Source of the DNA: Asterella californica
Taxonomy: Eukaryota; Streptophyta; Marchantiopsida; Marchantiales; Aytoniaceae
NCBI GenBank assembly: GCA_036924285.1
Contig: JAYKYS010000001.1
Location: forward strand, 6,721,501-6,785,500
Direction: 5' to 3'
DNA: 64,000 nt
The translations under genes and the position numbers were made by a program. This document shows, piece after piece, positions 44,599 to 56,021 of the stretch. Positions within the stretch are counted from its first letter, which is position 1, and each line of letters begins with the position of its first letter. Under the pieces are notes generated by a model. The model was not told where the DNA came from. It saw only the letters and a list, made by a program, of their open reading frames with translations, and ran no database searches.

Positions 44599-46211
44599 TG
44601 AAATTTCTCAAAAAAACCTGACCTTCTCAGTCCCAGTCTTCTCCTCCGCCCAGATAGATGCTCTTTGCTCACTAGATTCACCTCAAACAGCCTAGTAGGT
44701 AATTCAAGCTCTTTCAACTCTTAATCCTCCCTCTGCGTCAATCTCCCAACTGAAAATTATCAGGAATTTAATCCAGCGTCGATCAAAAGTCCCTTGCAGA
44801 TTATCAAAATGATCCCCCTCAATAAACTGCCTCTTGTCCTTTCCGAAGATAGTTCTGTCTCCAAATTGTATATTAGATAAAGTCTCAGCTCCCAAACACT
44901 TGTCTGTCCCTCTGCAATGATCACCCAGCTCACCAATTCAGTTCTGTCAGAAAAATTGATCTCTCCCAGCGTCCAAGCTTTTCCTACGCGTCCTCGATCT
45001 TAATCCCTAATCCTTCTCCTTCCGCTTCCGCTCTCAGCTCTTTGTCAAAAAAATCCCTTGAAAAGTGTCCCGATCCTAAGCCGCCACAGGTATTTAACCT
45101 AAAAGTTAAGGACCCAGCTAAGCTCCCCCCCTGCTGCCCTTATAAGCGCAGTCACTTATGAGAAGCAGGGCTCTAGCTAAGCTACCCCTACTGTCCTTAC
45201 GTACGGATCTTCTCTTGCAAAACTGACCTCTTTTTGAAATAAAAGTTCACAGCTATCTTTGTAAAGCAGACTCCTTCACGGATAAGGATTTCATAACTTC
45301 CTCCGCCATTACTAAACCGACTCGACGATTAATTAATGGATTTACAAAAGTTTCCCGTGCTCTTGATGTCATCTTGATGCCACCTTGAATATACCACAAG
45401 CCATCCGATGTAGGCCGAAGCCTCTACACTTATGAGGCTGCCCCACAGGGCTTATAGCCCCCCCATATAATCACCAGGTATCTCCCATGGTATATTCACG
45501 GTGGCATGCGGAGGCTTAGGCCAGGAAGCCCACGATTAAGAGAGATACCGGTCTCCCGCCCTTAGATATGCAAGACGTGGCTGCATATCCAACATAGACT
45601 CCCATCCGAGAGACCAACATGCCGGAATAGGAACCAGAGGCCAAGAGGAATTGATCCTGAGATCACTTTCCTCCTAGGCAGGCGCCCTATCACTGGGATG
45701 GCCTTTGGTTCCGTTCAAGAAGCTTAAATTTTCTGTACATATGTTTTCTTGAGGAAATTTTCTTGTAAAGTCTTTACTAGCCTTTTCTACGCTAACTTCT
45801 CTATACAACTCCGTTTTTAATGAACAAGGAGTCAAAACTATAGTACTTGTGAACACCTACACACTCACGCTATCAAATTTTGAGTTCGAGTCACGAGCCA
45901 GAATCGACGGATTTCTCTCTTTCGCATATTTCTCAGTCTAAAACCCGTACTAACTATTGCTTAAAACACTTCTGTCAAAGTCACTCTCCTCGTCGAGCTG
46001 TGCATTCTGGAAACTTTCGCCCTCATTCAGGGTGATATTTCAACCCAAGCTAGGGGGCAGCTTGCCAAGCATAGCCCTAGCTTAACTCCTGTCCAGCTTG
46101 ATAAACTAGACCGCAGCTTCCTGAACAAATGCTGGTTGAGTGTCTTCTGAAGCTCCGTTTCATCATCTTGAATGCCACGCACTATGACAAAAAAAGTCGT
46201 AGTGCGTGGCA
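44599..46211 (-). repeat. G 3' LTR, proximal part
   Basis: Continues the LTR after D. The first ~960 bases match 61649-62613; the remaining 650 have no partner in the window because H interrupts the other LTR. It starts TGCCACGCACTACGAC on the minus strand at 46211. Confidence 0.88.
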
Positions 46212-46214
46212 TTC
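46170..46214. other. Long hairpin across the G LTR edge
   Basis: Two 19-nt arms (46170-46188 and 46196-46214) are complementary except for one position and are separated by seven A residues. The outer end of the right arm is the LTR start itself, so the LTR terminus is folded into a near-perfect stem. Confidence 0.75.
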
Positions 46215-46229
46215 ACCCCCTCCAAACTT

Positions 46230-46249
46230 GCACATCCTCCGATATGTGC
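46230..46249 (-). other. G pre-polypurine-tract hairpin and polypurine tract
   Basis: GCACAT-ATCGGAGG-ATGTGC on the minus strand, followed by AAGTTTGGAGGGGGTGAA up to the LTR. The loop differs by one base from A and F. Confidence 0.75.
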
Positions 46250-46260
46250 CAACTTTCCCA

Positions 46261-49086
46261 CTAGTCTCCAAGGTTCTCTAAATTGTCATCGTCCTCTTCA
46301 ACGTCCTCTGCGTCTTCTTCTGATAGCAAATCTGCATCGACATCCATCATCTGATCTGACTCCAAAAATTCATCTAGCTCAAAGGGTTCTCCTCTTTTTC
46401 TAAACAACTTGATACGCTTACCCGCAACAAGAAGCCTTAGAGGTGTACTATCAAGCTCTCGTAAAGAGTAAGTAGCGTTCTGATGCACTTCTAAGACAAC
46501 ATACGGACCAAACCACCTCCTAGAAAATTTCCAAACCGTAGAGTGCTGATTTTCTAAGGTACTGTCATATACCAAAACCTAATCTCCAACATGTATGAGC
46601 TTCGGTCGGAGCCGATGGGTCTTGTCAAACCTGTCCTTGTTCTTGAGACGAGCCTCTTTCAATTTCTGTTGTGTCTCTATAAGATCCTCCTCTCTATGTT
46701 CCAACTGCCTGAGTGCAAGAAGTTGTATATGATCCATTTCGTCTTCCCACTGTAAAGTAGCCCATGTAGGAAAGTCCTCCTTTGCCGTCATAATCGGCTT
46801 CTGATCCAACATCAGTTCAATGAGCATGTACCCAGTAGTAGTGCAATGAGTCGACTTGTCAGCCCACAGAGCAAAAGAGAGCAATCTAAGCCACTGTCTA
46901 TGTCTACCATCGCATGCCTTTACCAGAGCTTGAACAATCGACGGATGCCCTCTCTCGCTCTAACCAATCCCTTCCGGATTCATGGAAGTAGTGAGTTTGA
47001 GTTTCACTCTGTGTTGGACGAAGAACTCCTTCGCTTCTGTACCACACAACTCTCCTCTGTCTGCACGTAATCTCCCTATAGATCCATACCTATAGATAAT
47101 ATCTTCAAGAACAAACCTACATATCTCTTCTGTGGTCTTCGTCCTCAGAGCTCGTCCTTCCACAAAGTTGGAGAGGTCTTCTCGAGCCAACACCAAGTAC
47201 CTCATATCTCATAACCCAGGAGGCATTGCTATCAAATCAAGAACCCATTGAAAATGGATACTAGGCGGATAGGTTGGTACCAGGCCATCTCTGTAACGTA
47301 CCTTTGAATAAAATTGACAGTGCAAGCATGAACTCACAAAGTTCACTACATCTTGATAAAGTCCTCTCCACCAGTATCTCTCCTTCAACTTTGTATAGGT
47401 AGCCGAAGCTCCTCGATGTCCGACCCACAAGGTGTCATGAAACTCCTTCATCAACCGTTGCTTGGTCTGCATATCATCTATAACTCGTAGAAGTGCTCCA
47501 TCCCTTCTCTTTGGACGTTTCCAAAGATACCGATCTCGCAACAAGTAGTCATATGCCTTCCTCCTTACCTCTCTAAACTCTACATCACTCAATCTCTCTC
47601 GTCTGTTTAAAGAACTCAGATAGAGTCCAATGTCACGTAACCTTCTAGTGTAAAACTCCTCTTTGAATGGCAGTGATCCCAAATTCAAAGTCTGCTGACT
47701 ACACCAACCATCTCTCTTCTCTTCGTCCTCAGCTTCTATTACCATCTCATCCCCTCATCTGCGTAACGAGCCCTAGACAGCATGTCTGCAACTGGATTTT
47801 CTTTCTCGGCAATGTGTTTCAACTCAGGGTTCAAGCTCCGGATGTAAGCAATCCATCTCAACATTGCTATGTCTGGAGTATTGCAGTTTGCTACCATACC
47901 AAGCAAAGACAAACAATATGTTTCTAAAATCGCATGAGCACCAATCAAGAACTCCCGATCTACCTTCATAGCAATAACAGCTCTCCATAGTTCACGTTTT
48001 ACTTGAGGATCGTTACGTTGTCTGCTTGTCAAGATTCAGGCTCCAAACCTAGAAACAAACCGCACACCATCTGCATCTTCCTGGCCAATTGCCCATCCAA
48101 TTGCCTTTGGACTCATGTCTACACTTAGTAGTATCACATGCCTTCCTCTCTAATAGTTAAGTCTCCTCAATATGAGTGGAGACTTCAGAATCTCCTTTAG
48201 CCGTTCCATCGTCTCATGATGTTCTTGCCGCCAAGTAAATCTCTTCCCCTTCTTCAGAAGCGCATACAAAGGCTTGGCAATGTGTGCATAATGAGGGATA
48301 CTCACACGAAAGAACACACAAGCTCCCAAGAAACGTCGAACCTCAGTGATATTGATACAGTCTGCTATTCTTGCTATAGCATCTACCTTCTCTGGATTCG
48401 GTCTTCTTCCAAATGTGCCACACAAATGACCAACCACCATAACCTCTGACATCTCAAAACGAGACTTAGTACTTGATAGAGTGAGGTGTACCTCCTCCAG
48501 ACGTGTTAGAATCCTACCCACGTCTTGAATATGATTAGCAATAAACTTCTTGCAACCATTGGAAGTCATAGTCTCATCCTTGTCTTCCATCGGACATCCT
48601 TTCATGGGAATGTCATCCAAAAATAGGATAGTGATCTCAGATACAAATTCCCGCAACACCTTATGCATCGCGTTCTGCATATGTGCTACTGAGTTTGTCC
48701 AAGGCAAGTTGAAACTGATCATAACCCGAAAAAAAATCTTCGATAGAATAGACAGACCTCCCAGCAAACGCCTCAGCTATCTCATCAACCACAGGTCTTG
48801 TTCTCACGTTCCGAATCGTGATGTTGTTGACAGGCTGTAAGTCTTGGATAAAACGCAAAGCCTCAGACTTCTTAGGCACCGTGAACCATCGGCTAGAGTA
48901 CGGAGCCATGGATGGCTCAAGGATACCCATCTGCATCTTCTCCTTCAATAGCTCAATGAGCTTTGGCAGCAAGGCACGAGGGACTGGAATCGGCTTCAAG
49001 TCCCAAGGCACATGAGACATAGTGAAGATAACCATCGGAGCTATCACACTCGGATCCACACAACCAATCTCTCAGCTGAAAAAGAA
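46261..49086 (-). pseudogene. pol: G Pol, C-terminal part (RT end, RNase H, integrase)
   Basis: A series of frames separated by stops and shifts: RT from SVIAPMVIF through SRWFTVPKKSEALRF, then a jump from GYDQFQLA to TNSVAHMQNAMHK that removes about 27 residues found in A, palm FLDDIPMKG; RNase H tail (ETYCLSLLGM); integrase HDTLWVGHRG, CLHCQF, VLDLIAMP, ADRGELC; C-terminal WFGPYVVLEV. A 1-nt deletion near 49068 (SAE-R) and stops near 48150, 47209, 46960 and 46579 are further lesions. F is inserted at 49090. Confidence 0.88.
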
Positions 49087-49090
49087 AACG

Positions 49091-51098
49091 CTGTCGTGTC
49101 GTGGACCGGCTCCTACCTGAAATTCAAACTTCGATGCTTGTCGCTCCAAAGACACTCATGAGAAGACAAGCTAGGCCCCAGCTTACGGGTTTTTGGCACA
49201 ATCTCAGATCTCCATTTTCATCGCATAGATGGGTAGAGCTCCTTGTCAGCTTTCCATAGGCACTTTGTCTACTTCGTTTGGACGCCTAGTGGAGAAGTTA
49301 CAGGACTCGAAAGATGGAGAAAATAAGCTAGGCCCCAGCTTACGGGTTTTTGGCACCACTTCGGATCTTCGTTTTTATCGCACCAATGGATAGAGCTCCT
49401 TGTCAGCTTTCCATAGGCATTTCATCTACTTCGTTTGGACGCCTAGTGGAAAAGTTACAAGACTCGAAAGATGGAGAAAACAAGCTAGGCCCCAGCTTAC
49501 AGGCTTTTGGCGCAACTTCGGATCTTCACTTTTATCACATAGATGGGTAGAGCTCGTTGTCAGCTTTCCATGGGCATCTTGTTTACTTCGTTTGGCCATC
49601 CAGAGATTAAGTTATGCGATTTGAAAGAAGACAAAATCAAGCTAGACCCCTAGTTACTTGCTGACTGGGTATTTAGGGCTTCAGGCGTTATATCAAAGAC
49701 GCAAGGGGCCTGCTTCTTATAATTCAGGAGAGAACTGTACGTACAGAGACTGTAAACAAGGGGCTAGCTTGCGCCTGCGATCTGTCAACGGACGGTTCAG
49801 GAGATTTAGGAGTCCAATGCAAGCGCGCAAGGCGTCGTTGGGTTCAGATCTGTGCAGGCTACGCACTGGTTCAAACGGTTTGGGAAGAGACGGATCGGGG
49901 AGTGCGTACTGAGTGAAATTGAGACACAGGAAGCAGATTTAGGGATTTCAGTTACCTGTGAAGGAGAGTTGGACCGTTCGGACCGTTCCGGAGTTCAAAC
50001 TTGCTGTCCTTGGATCCATCGGGATCAGAACACCGAGTTCTACAGGAAATTGAAGACGATATGAGTTTTCATCGGGCGGTTTGGGAGTTATGAGTGAAAT
50101 TGACTCGCAGGGAAGCACTTACATCAGATTTTCGTTCACCTGCGACTTGAGGTTGGGCTGTTCTTCGCGATCGGTGAGCCAAGCTCTTCGTTCTTGGTGC
50201 CTACGCGATCAGGGAGTCTTCATCTACTCATAGGAGAAGACTGTACGTGAATTGGATTGTTGGTTTGGGTGTGGTGAGCAAGTTTGAGCCGCAGGGAGCT
50301 GATTTACGTCAGTTTTTTGCAACCTGCGACCAAATTTCTTCAATGGTTTTGCAAGGGGAACTCCAAACGACTTGTTTGGAGTCTCGTTGGGTTCATGATA
50401 GCTAGATCTATCTGCCAGGGAAGACGGATATCAGTTTCGACGATCCGTTTGTGCGGTGTGCGCGGTTTTAAGCCGCAGGGAGGAGTTTTTGAAGGTTCGG
50501 TCACCTGCGACCGAAAATCGACGATATCTCGGCTGTTGGGAGTTGGATCTGAAGGTTTCTTGGGTTAACGGAGTCAGCAGAGAAGACCCTATCGACTTCT
50601 GAAGTCTGTTCGGCGAAAGGAGGAAGTCCACAGATAAGCCTTTTTCGGTTTCTTCGCTACGGGTTTTGCCCTTTTGAGTTCGTTAGAGTTCTGGTTGGCT
50701 ATATACAGCTTGTGGTAGCTAGCTTTAGCTAGGAACTTGTACATGGATGTGGTTTGGACTTGGGTTTGGATCGCTTGATACTACTGTGGCTCTGCTTGTT
50801 AGCAAAGGGAAGTTTCTCTTGCTTTGAGCTACGCTTCGGTGTTTTTGGGTCAGGGTTGTGATTCGAGGGTTGTTTCAGGGGCTTTTGAAGCAGGTTACAG
50901 ACTGCTCTGGTCTGGTTCTCAGTTCCGTGCTCTTAGGAGAAAGAACCGGCAGTGTACATACATTTGGAGTGTATATATTGCAGCGTTCGTTTTCGTGGTT
51001 ATTTTTCTCTGTCTTGTCTCTGTTTCAGCACACAACATCTCCACAGCCAGGAACCTCGCGTTTTCTTGGACATCCTTCACGCAATATCCGACACGACA
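49091..51098 (+). repeat. F 5' LTR
   Basis: 2008 bp with extended inverted ends, TGTCGTGTCG at the start and CGACACGACA at the end. It contains the 157-bp tandem array. I found no small-protein ORF of the A/E/J type in it. Confidence 0.93.
49168..49638 (+). repeat. 157-bp tandem repeat in F 5' LTR
   Basis: AAGCTAGG(C)CCC landmarks at 49168, 49325, 49482 and 49639 give three units of exactly 157 bp. It may hold promoter or enhancer elements, since it lies in the first quarter of the LTR. Confidence 0.9.
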
Positions 51099-51102
51099 TC
51101 GG

Positions 51103-51122
51103 TGGTGAACTCGACGTGAAGG
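51103..51122 (+). other. F primer-binding site, tRNA-Trp type
   Basis: TGGTGAACTCGACGTGAAGG, 4 nt after the LTR. Identical to E's over the first 18 nt. Confidence 0.75.
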
Positions 51123-51271
51123 TCTGGGGTGGAGATTTCTGTGTTTGAACTGGAAGAGGAGATCAACAATCATGAACGAGGATGAGGATGGATACTGTTG
51201 TTCGGGAGGATGCTGCGGACCTGGGATGATGGATTTGTAGACGGTTGGGATCATGGGAGGATGGGACGAGC

Positions 51272-52857
51272 CATGACTATGGACGGGATGGACGGATCAG
51301 AGGGTATACCAGGGATGCAGTTGGATGCAGCAACTGCACGATTGTTTCAAGCTTTCATTTTGTTTATGCGACAAGAGCAAGAGAACCCAACAAAAGGAGG
51401 CTTCGGGGACGAAGACGCTTCGGAGGATGATCGACAAGCTCCATCTATTTGATGGGGAAGACATCTCAAAGTACTTGAGATGTTACAAGACGGAGATGGA
51501 TTTAGATAAGATATCGGAGAAAGAGATGATCGAGACGTTCGAACTCGCTGCGGTGCCTGAGATAAGGGAGCATGTGAAAGGTCTAACAAAGCGTTTTGGG
51601 AGGAACTGGGATACATTTTCACATGCGCTGATGGAGGAGTATTTCTTGGGGAACTCAGATCGAGTAACCAAGAAATCATTTCTGGAATGGGTTAACCGAT
51701 CCAGCAAGAGTTTACAGCCTGCAGAGCTGTTAAAGGAGTTCGAAAGACAATTCTCTCAACTACCTCATGTGGACAAGCTAACCTTGGAGAGCTACAAGAC
51801 GGAGCTGTTTCTTCAAGCTGCGGATGAACCATGGCAGGAACAATTGGAGCTACTTCTGGAAGATGGAGATGAAGAAGAAGGGTTAACAAGAAAGTGGGAG
51901 GTTGTGCATGAAGCTGTTGAGCTTCTTGTCCGAAGACATACAAGGGAAAGGGTTACCAGATCGACGCCTGTATTGCTGACTACCACACCAGTTCAGGTAG
52001 TATCTGAGGTTCAACTTCCAGTTGTGGTTGTAGAGGAGAAGGATCCAACCATCAAGGATCTACGGCAAAAGATGCAAGATCTACAAGCTCAGGTTACTAG
52101 GTTGGAGGATAAGGGATCATCGACCAAGATGGAGCTTGTACCCAAACCAGCTTGGGTACATCACTGCCTATGGTGTGATGATACTGATCATCAGCGAGAT
52201 GATTGCATCGACTTTGCAGAGTCTTTGCAACGAGAGGTTATTTCTTGGGAGGATGGAAAGGTTGCATTCACAAGTACGGGTACTCTCCTTCAAGCCAACG
52301 TTGGTAAAGGAGGGATGAAGAAGTTTGTGGATGATTACTTTGCGGCACATGCAGCTGTAGCTATCGAAGCTACAAACTATGATGCTAGGGTGGAGGAGAT
52401 TGAACATGATCTCCGTAGGGATGATTTGGATGAGCACGTGGATCCAGACGAGCTCAAGTTGGATACTGCATCCACGATGCAGTGCGAGAAGAAGGACCAA
52501 CAAGATACTTCTTCAGGGAAGCTAGCTCAAGAGGATAGTGGACAACATGAAACTATTCTTCCTGAACAGGCAATGGAGGGTGATCCTTCACAACCGAAGG
52601 AGATGGTTGAGGTGCAAACAGTGGACATGGTTGATCGGGTTGCAAACATACAACAACCAGATATTGGTATAGCGATGGATGTGAAGGGAGGTTGGGAGGA
52701 GCACATTCGAGACGCACAAGTTGGGTTTCTATCACGGGAGGTCTTGGGTGCAGCTACAAGGGGAGTCCATGATGTCATCATTGGCATCATCAAGGACAGA
52801 CATGCTGAGGATGACGGAGAGTGGATGGATGTTCTGGAGGCTGCGGGTATAGGATGA
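51272..52857 (+). pseudogene. gag: F Gag
   Basis: Starts about 51272 (MTMDGMDGSEG) or a nearby upstream ATG; a frame change near 51375 is needed to pass from LFQAFILFMRQEQ to RTQQKEASGTKTLRR, after which 52857 is reached without a stop. It shows YKTEMDLDKISEKEM, FELAAVPEIR, a zinc knuckle CLWCDDTDHQRDDC (CX2CX4HX4C) and a shortened form of the shared C-terminal domain (VGFLSREVLGAATRGVHDVI). The frame stops before any protease. If the N-terminal shift is recent, Gag may have been functional lately. Confidence 0.85.
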
Positions 52858-53457
52858 TGGGTAAGGATGGCTTACAGGGGAGAAGCCATTGCTGAAGGTG
52901 ATTTGGGTTGAGAGAGCGATGCTTGGGAGGTTGTGAGGATTTTCAGAAGAAGAGATCACGGAGGATGATGGTTGAGGAGGATATCATTGTACAGCGAGAT
53001 AATGATGGTTGCGGTTGAGGACTTTTACTTGCAGGAGTGTGGTTCTTTTTTTCAGAAAAACAAAAAAGAAGAGAGGATGATATGTACAGATTTGAGGTTG
53101 AGGGTTACAGTGATATGCGGTGATGATTGGGATGATGGGTGATGTCTACTACGACACTTGGGTCACAAACCTCGACGATGAGGTTCAGCGGTGGATGAGA
53201 AACGTTTCTATGATACGATGGGTTATTCTTTCTATGTCTTCGCATATTGAAACATGTGTAGATTTAGAGGGGGTGATTGGATGGGAGGTTGGAGAAGAGA
53301 TGCGATGAGCATGGATCTAGGGGAATCATGACCGAGTAGCAACTTCAAGATGACGATCAAGTTGCAGACTTGAGGATGAGGTTGACTGAGATGAGAGAGA
53401 GGATGACAAGAAGGGAACGAGTGCGCGTGCCGGTCCACTCCTTGGTTGGTATCTCTG
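52858..53457 (+). other. F 3' noncoding region
   Basis: 600 bp between gag and the hairpin; G-rich on the plus strand (many gaggatgatgg runs). No gene is seen. The end resembles the sequence before the polypurine tract of A. Confidence 0.5.
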
Positions 53458-53477
53458 GTGCATACCGGAGGATGCAC
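53458..53477 (+). other. F pre-polypurine-tract hairpin
   Basis: GTGCAT-ACCGGAGG-ATGCAC. Relative to A, stem positions 2 and 3 have changed on both arms (C-G to T-A, A-T to G-C) with the loop identical. The polypurine tract GGTTTGGAGGGGGTGGA follows at 53479-53495. Confidence 0.8.
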
Positions 53478-53495
53478 AGGTTTGGAGGGGGTGGA

Positions 53496-55254
53496 TGTCG
53501 TATCGTGGACCGGCTCCTACCTGAAATTCAAACTTCGATGCTTGTCGCTCCAAAGACACTCATGAGAAGACAAGCTAGGCCCCAGCTTACGGGTTTTTGG
53601 CACAATCTCAGATCTCCATTTTCATCGCATAGATGGATAGAGCTCCTTGTCAGCTTTCCATAGGCACTTTGTCTACTTCGTTTGGACGCCTAGTGGAGAA
53701 GTTACAGGACTCGAAAGATGGAGAAAATAAGCTAGGCCCCAGCTTATGGGTTTTTGGCACCACTTCGGATCTTTGTTTTTATCGCACCAGTGGATAGAGC
53801 TCCTTGTCAGCTTTCCATAGGCATTTCATCTACTTCGTTTGGACGCCTAGTGGAAAAGTTACACGAAAGATGGAGAAAACAAGCTAGGCCTCAGCTTACA
53901 GGCTTTTGGTGCAACTTCGGATCTTCACTTTTATCACATAGATGGGTAGAGCTCGTTGTCAGCTTTCCATGGGCATCTTGTTTACTTCGTTTGGCCATCC
54001 AGAGATGAAGTTATGCGATTCGAAAGAAGGCAAAATCAAGCTAGGCCCCTAGTTACTTGCTGACTGGGTATTTAGGGCTTCAGGCGTTATATCAAAGACG
54101 CAAGGGGCCTGCTTCTTATAATTCAGGAGAGAACTGTACGTACAGAGACTGTAAACAAGGGGCTAGCTTGTGCCTACGATCTGTCAACGGACGGTTCGGG
54201 AGATTTAGGAGTCCAATGCAAGCGCGCAAGGCGTCGTTGGGTTCAGATCTGTGCAGGCTACGCACTGGTTCAAACGGTTTGGGAAGAGACGGATCGGGGA
54301 GTGCGTACTGAGTGAAATTGAGACGCAGGAAGCAGATTTAGAGATTTCAGTTACCTGTGAAGGAGAGTTGGACCGTTCGGACCGTTCCGGAGTCCAAACT
54401 TGCTGTCCTTGGATCCATCGGGATCAGAACACCGAGTTCTATAGGAAATTGAAGACGATATGAGTTTTCATCGGGCGGTTTGGGAGTTATGAGTGAAATT
54501 GGTTCGCAGGGAAATGTTTACATCAGATTTTCGTTCGTCTGCGACTTAAATTGGGTTGTTCTTCGCGATCGGTGAGCCAAGCTCTTCATTCTTGGTGCCT
54601 ACGCGACCAAGGAGTCTTCATGTACGCATAGGAGAAGACCGTTCGTGAATTGGATTGTTGGGTTGGGTGTGGTGAGCAAGTTTGAGCCGCAGGGAGCTGA
54701 TTTACGTCAGTTTTTTGCAACCTGCGACCAAATTTCTTGCGTGGTTTTGCAAGGGGAACTCCAAACGACTTGTTTGGAGTCTTGTTGGGTTCAGGGTAGC
54801 TAGATCTATCTGTCAGGGAAGACGGATATCAGTTTAGACGATCCGTTTGTGCGGTGTGTGCGGTTTTAAGCCGCATGGAGGAGTTTTTGAAGATTCGGTC
54901 ACTTGCGACCGAAAATCGGCGATATCTCGGCTGTTGGGGATCGGATCTGAAGGTTTCTTGGGTTAACGGAGTCAGCGGAGGAGACCCTATCGACATCTGA
55001 AGTCCGTTCGGCGAAAAGAAGAAGTTCACAGATAGGAGCTTTTGAAGCAGGTTACAGACTACTCTGGTCTGGTTCTCAGTTCTGTGCTCTTAGGAGAAAG
55101 AACCGGCAGTGTACATACATTTGGAGTGTATATATTGCAGCGTTCGTTTTCGTGGTTGTTTTTCTCTGTCTCGTCTCTGTTTCAGCACACAATATCTCCA
55201 CAGTCAGGAACCTCGCGTTTTCCTGGACATCCTTCACGCAAAATCCGACACGAC
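53496..55254 (+). repeat. F 3' LTR with internal deletion
   Basis: Matches the 5' LTR but lacks about 240-250 bp between about 55036 and 55037, joining cacagatagg to agcttttgaagcagg. The 157-bp array is at 53572-54037, with one unit shortened to 152 bp. Confidence 0.92.
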
Positions 55255-55258
55255 AACG

Positions 55259-55952
55259 CTCTACCATGACTGGCAATCATCTGTTCAAAAGTCTTCTTCT
55301 CTACTTCAGTCAAGAAACCACCCCCTCCTGTCTGGAGTTGTTCGAGTGTTTTCTGAGTAAACTGATGTCCTATTCGTGCAAGATTTTTGAGTACAGGCTC
55401 AGTGGCGGCTGACTCCATCTGCTGTTGCAAATCAACAGACAATTGGGTCATCACAGGCTTCACCTTCCTCGCCACAGCTTTATATTTGACGTGTACTTCT
55501 GCTTCCTGACGAGAGCCGCACCAGCAGACTGCATCCTTCCATTCATTCTCCAGTCTCGGATGAGGTCGATATCGCAAGTACGAGACAATCTCCTCATAGA
55601 CTTCAGGAGAATGGATGGGGATCACCATCCTACCTCCCAACTGTTCTTCCATCCTATCTACTTCATCTAGCCAACGAACAAAAGATTGTACATCGATAAA
55701 CTCTTGATATACACCAGAAATCACTTCCTTTTCCTCCAAAGCTCCTATACAGCGCAGATCAGCTATACGTTCCTCTATCTGTCTTCTACTTTTTACAGTC
55801 ATATCTTCTACTCGTGTATACTCATTCCAATCCTCATGACTCAAATCCAACAAACCAGATCTCCAACTTGGTACTCTATATACATTCTCAGAACCTCGAG
55901 CAGTCTCTTCATCAGTTTCCTGTGATCCCTTGAGCTGCTCAAGCAGGATCAT
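55259..55952 (-). pseudogene. pol: G Pol, N-terminal part
   Basis: A frame from about 55952 to the F insertion site, corresponding to residues upstream of RT in A Pol (EEKEVISGVYQEF, EVHVKYKAVARKVKPVMTQL, LARIGHQFTQKTLEQLQTGGGGFLTE, IASHGRA). It joins directly to 49086 when F is removed. No protease lies between this and gag. Confidence 0.85.
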
Positions 55953-56021
55953 AGTAGTCCTTGACCGTTCACTCCTGTCCTCCCGCTCTACAATAGTGCT
56001 AGTTCCAGCAACTAACTCCTC

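Larger units (their letters stand above)
49091..55254 (+). mobile_element. Element F: Gag-only non-autonomous LTR retrotransposon
   Basis: LTRs of 2008 bp (49091-51098) and 1759 bp (53496-55254), ACGC duplications (49087-49090 and 55255-55258), and a 2.4-kb interior with primer-binding site, a Gag ORF, hairpin and polypurine tract, but no protease, RT, RNase H or integrase. This is the architecture described for TR-GAG elements. Gag and cis elements resemble E, so an E-like element is the likely helper. Confidence 0.9.

Noticed and set aside
44704..44895. 63-codon minus ORF in the G LTR, repeated at 61755-61946
   Set aside because: It is conserved only because both copies are LTRs of one element; it has no relative in other families and no selection can be judged.
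49350..49624. Repeated ORFs in the F LTR array (MAPLRIFVFIAP-type)
   Set aside because: They arise from reading the 157-bp repeat; frames shift between units and copies.
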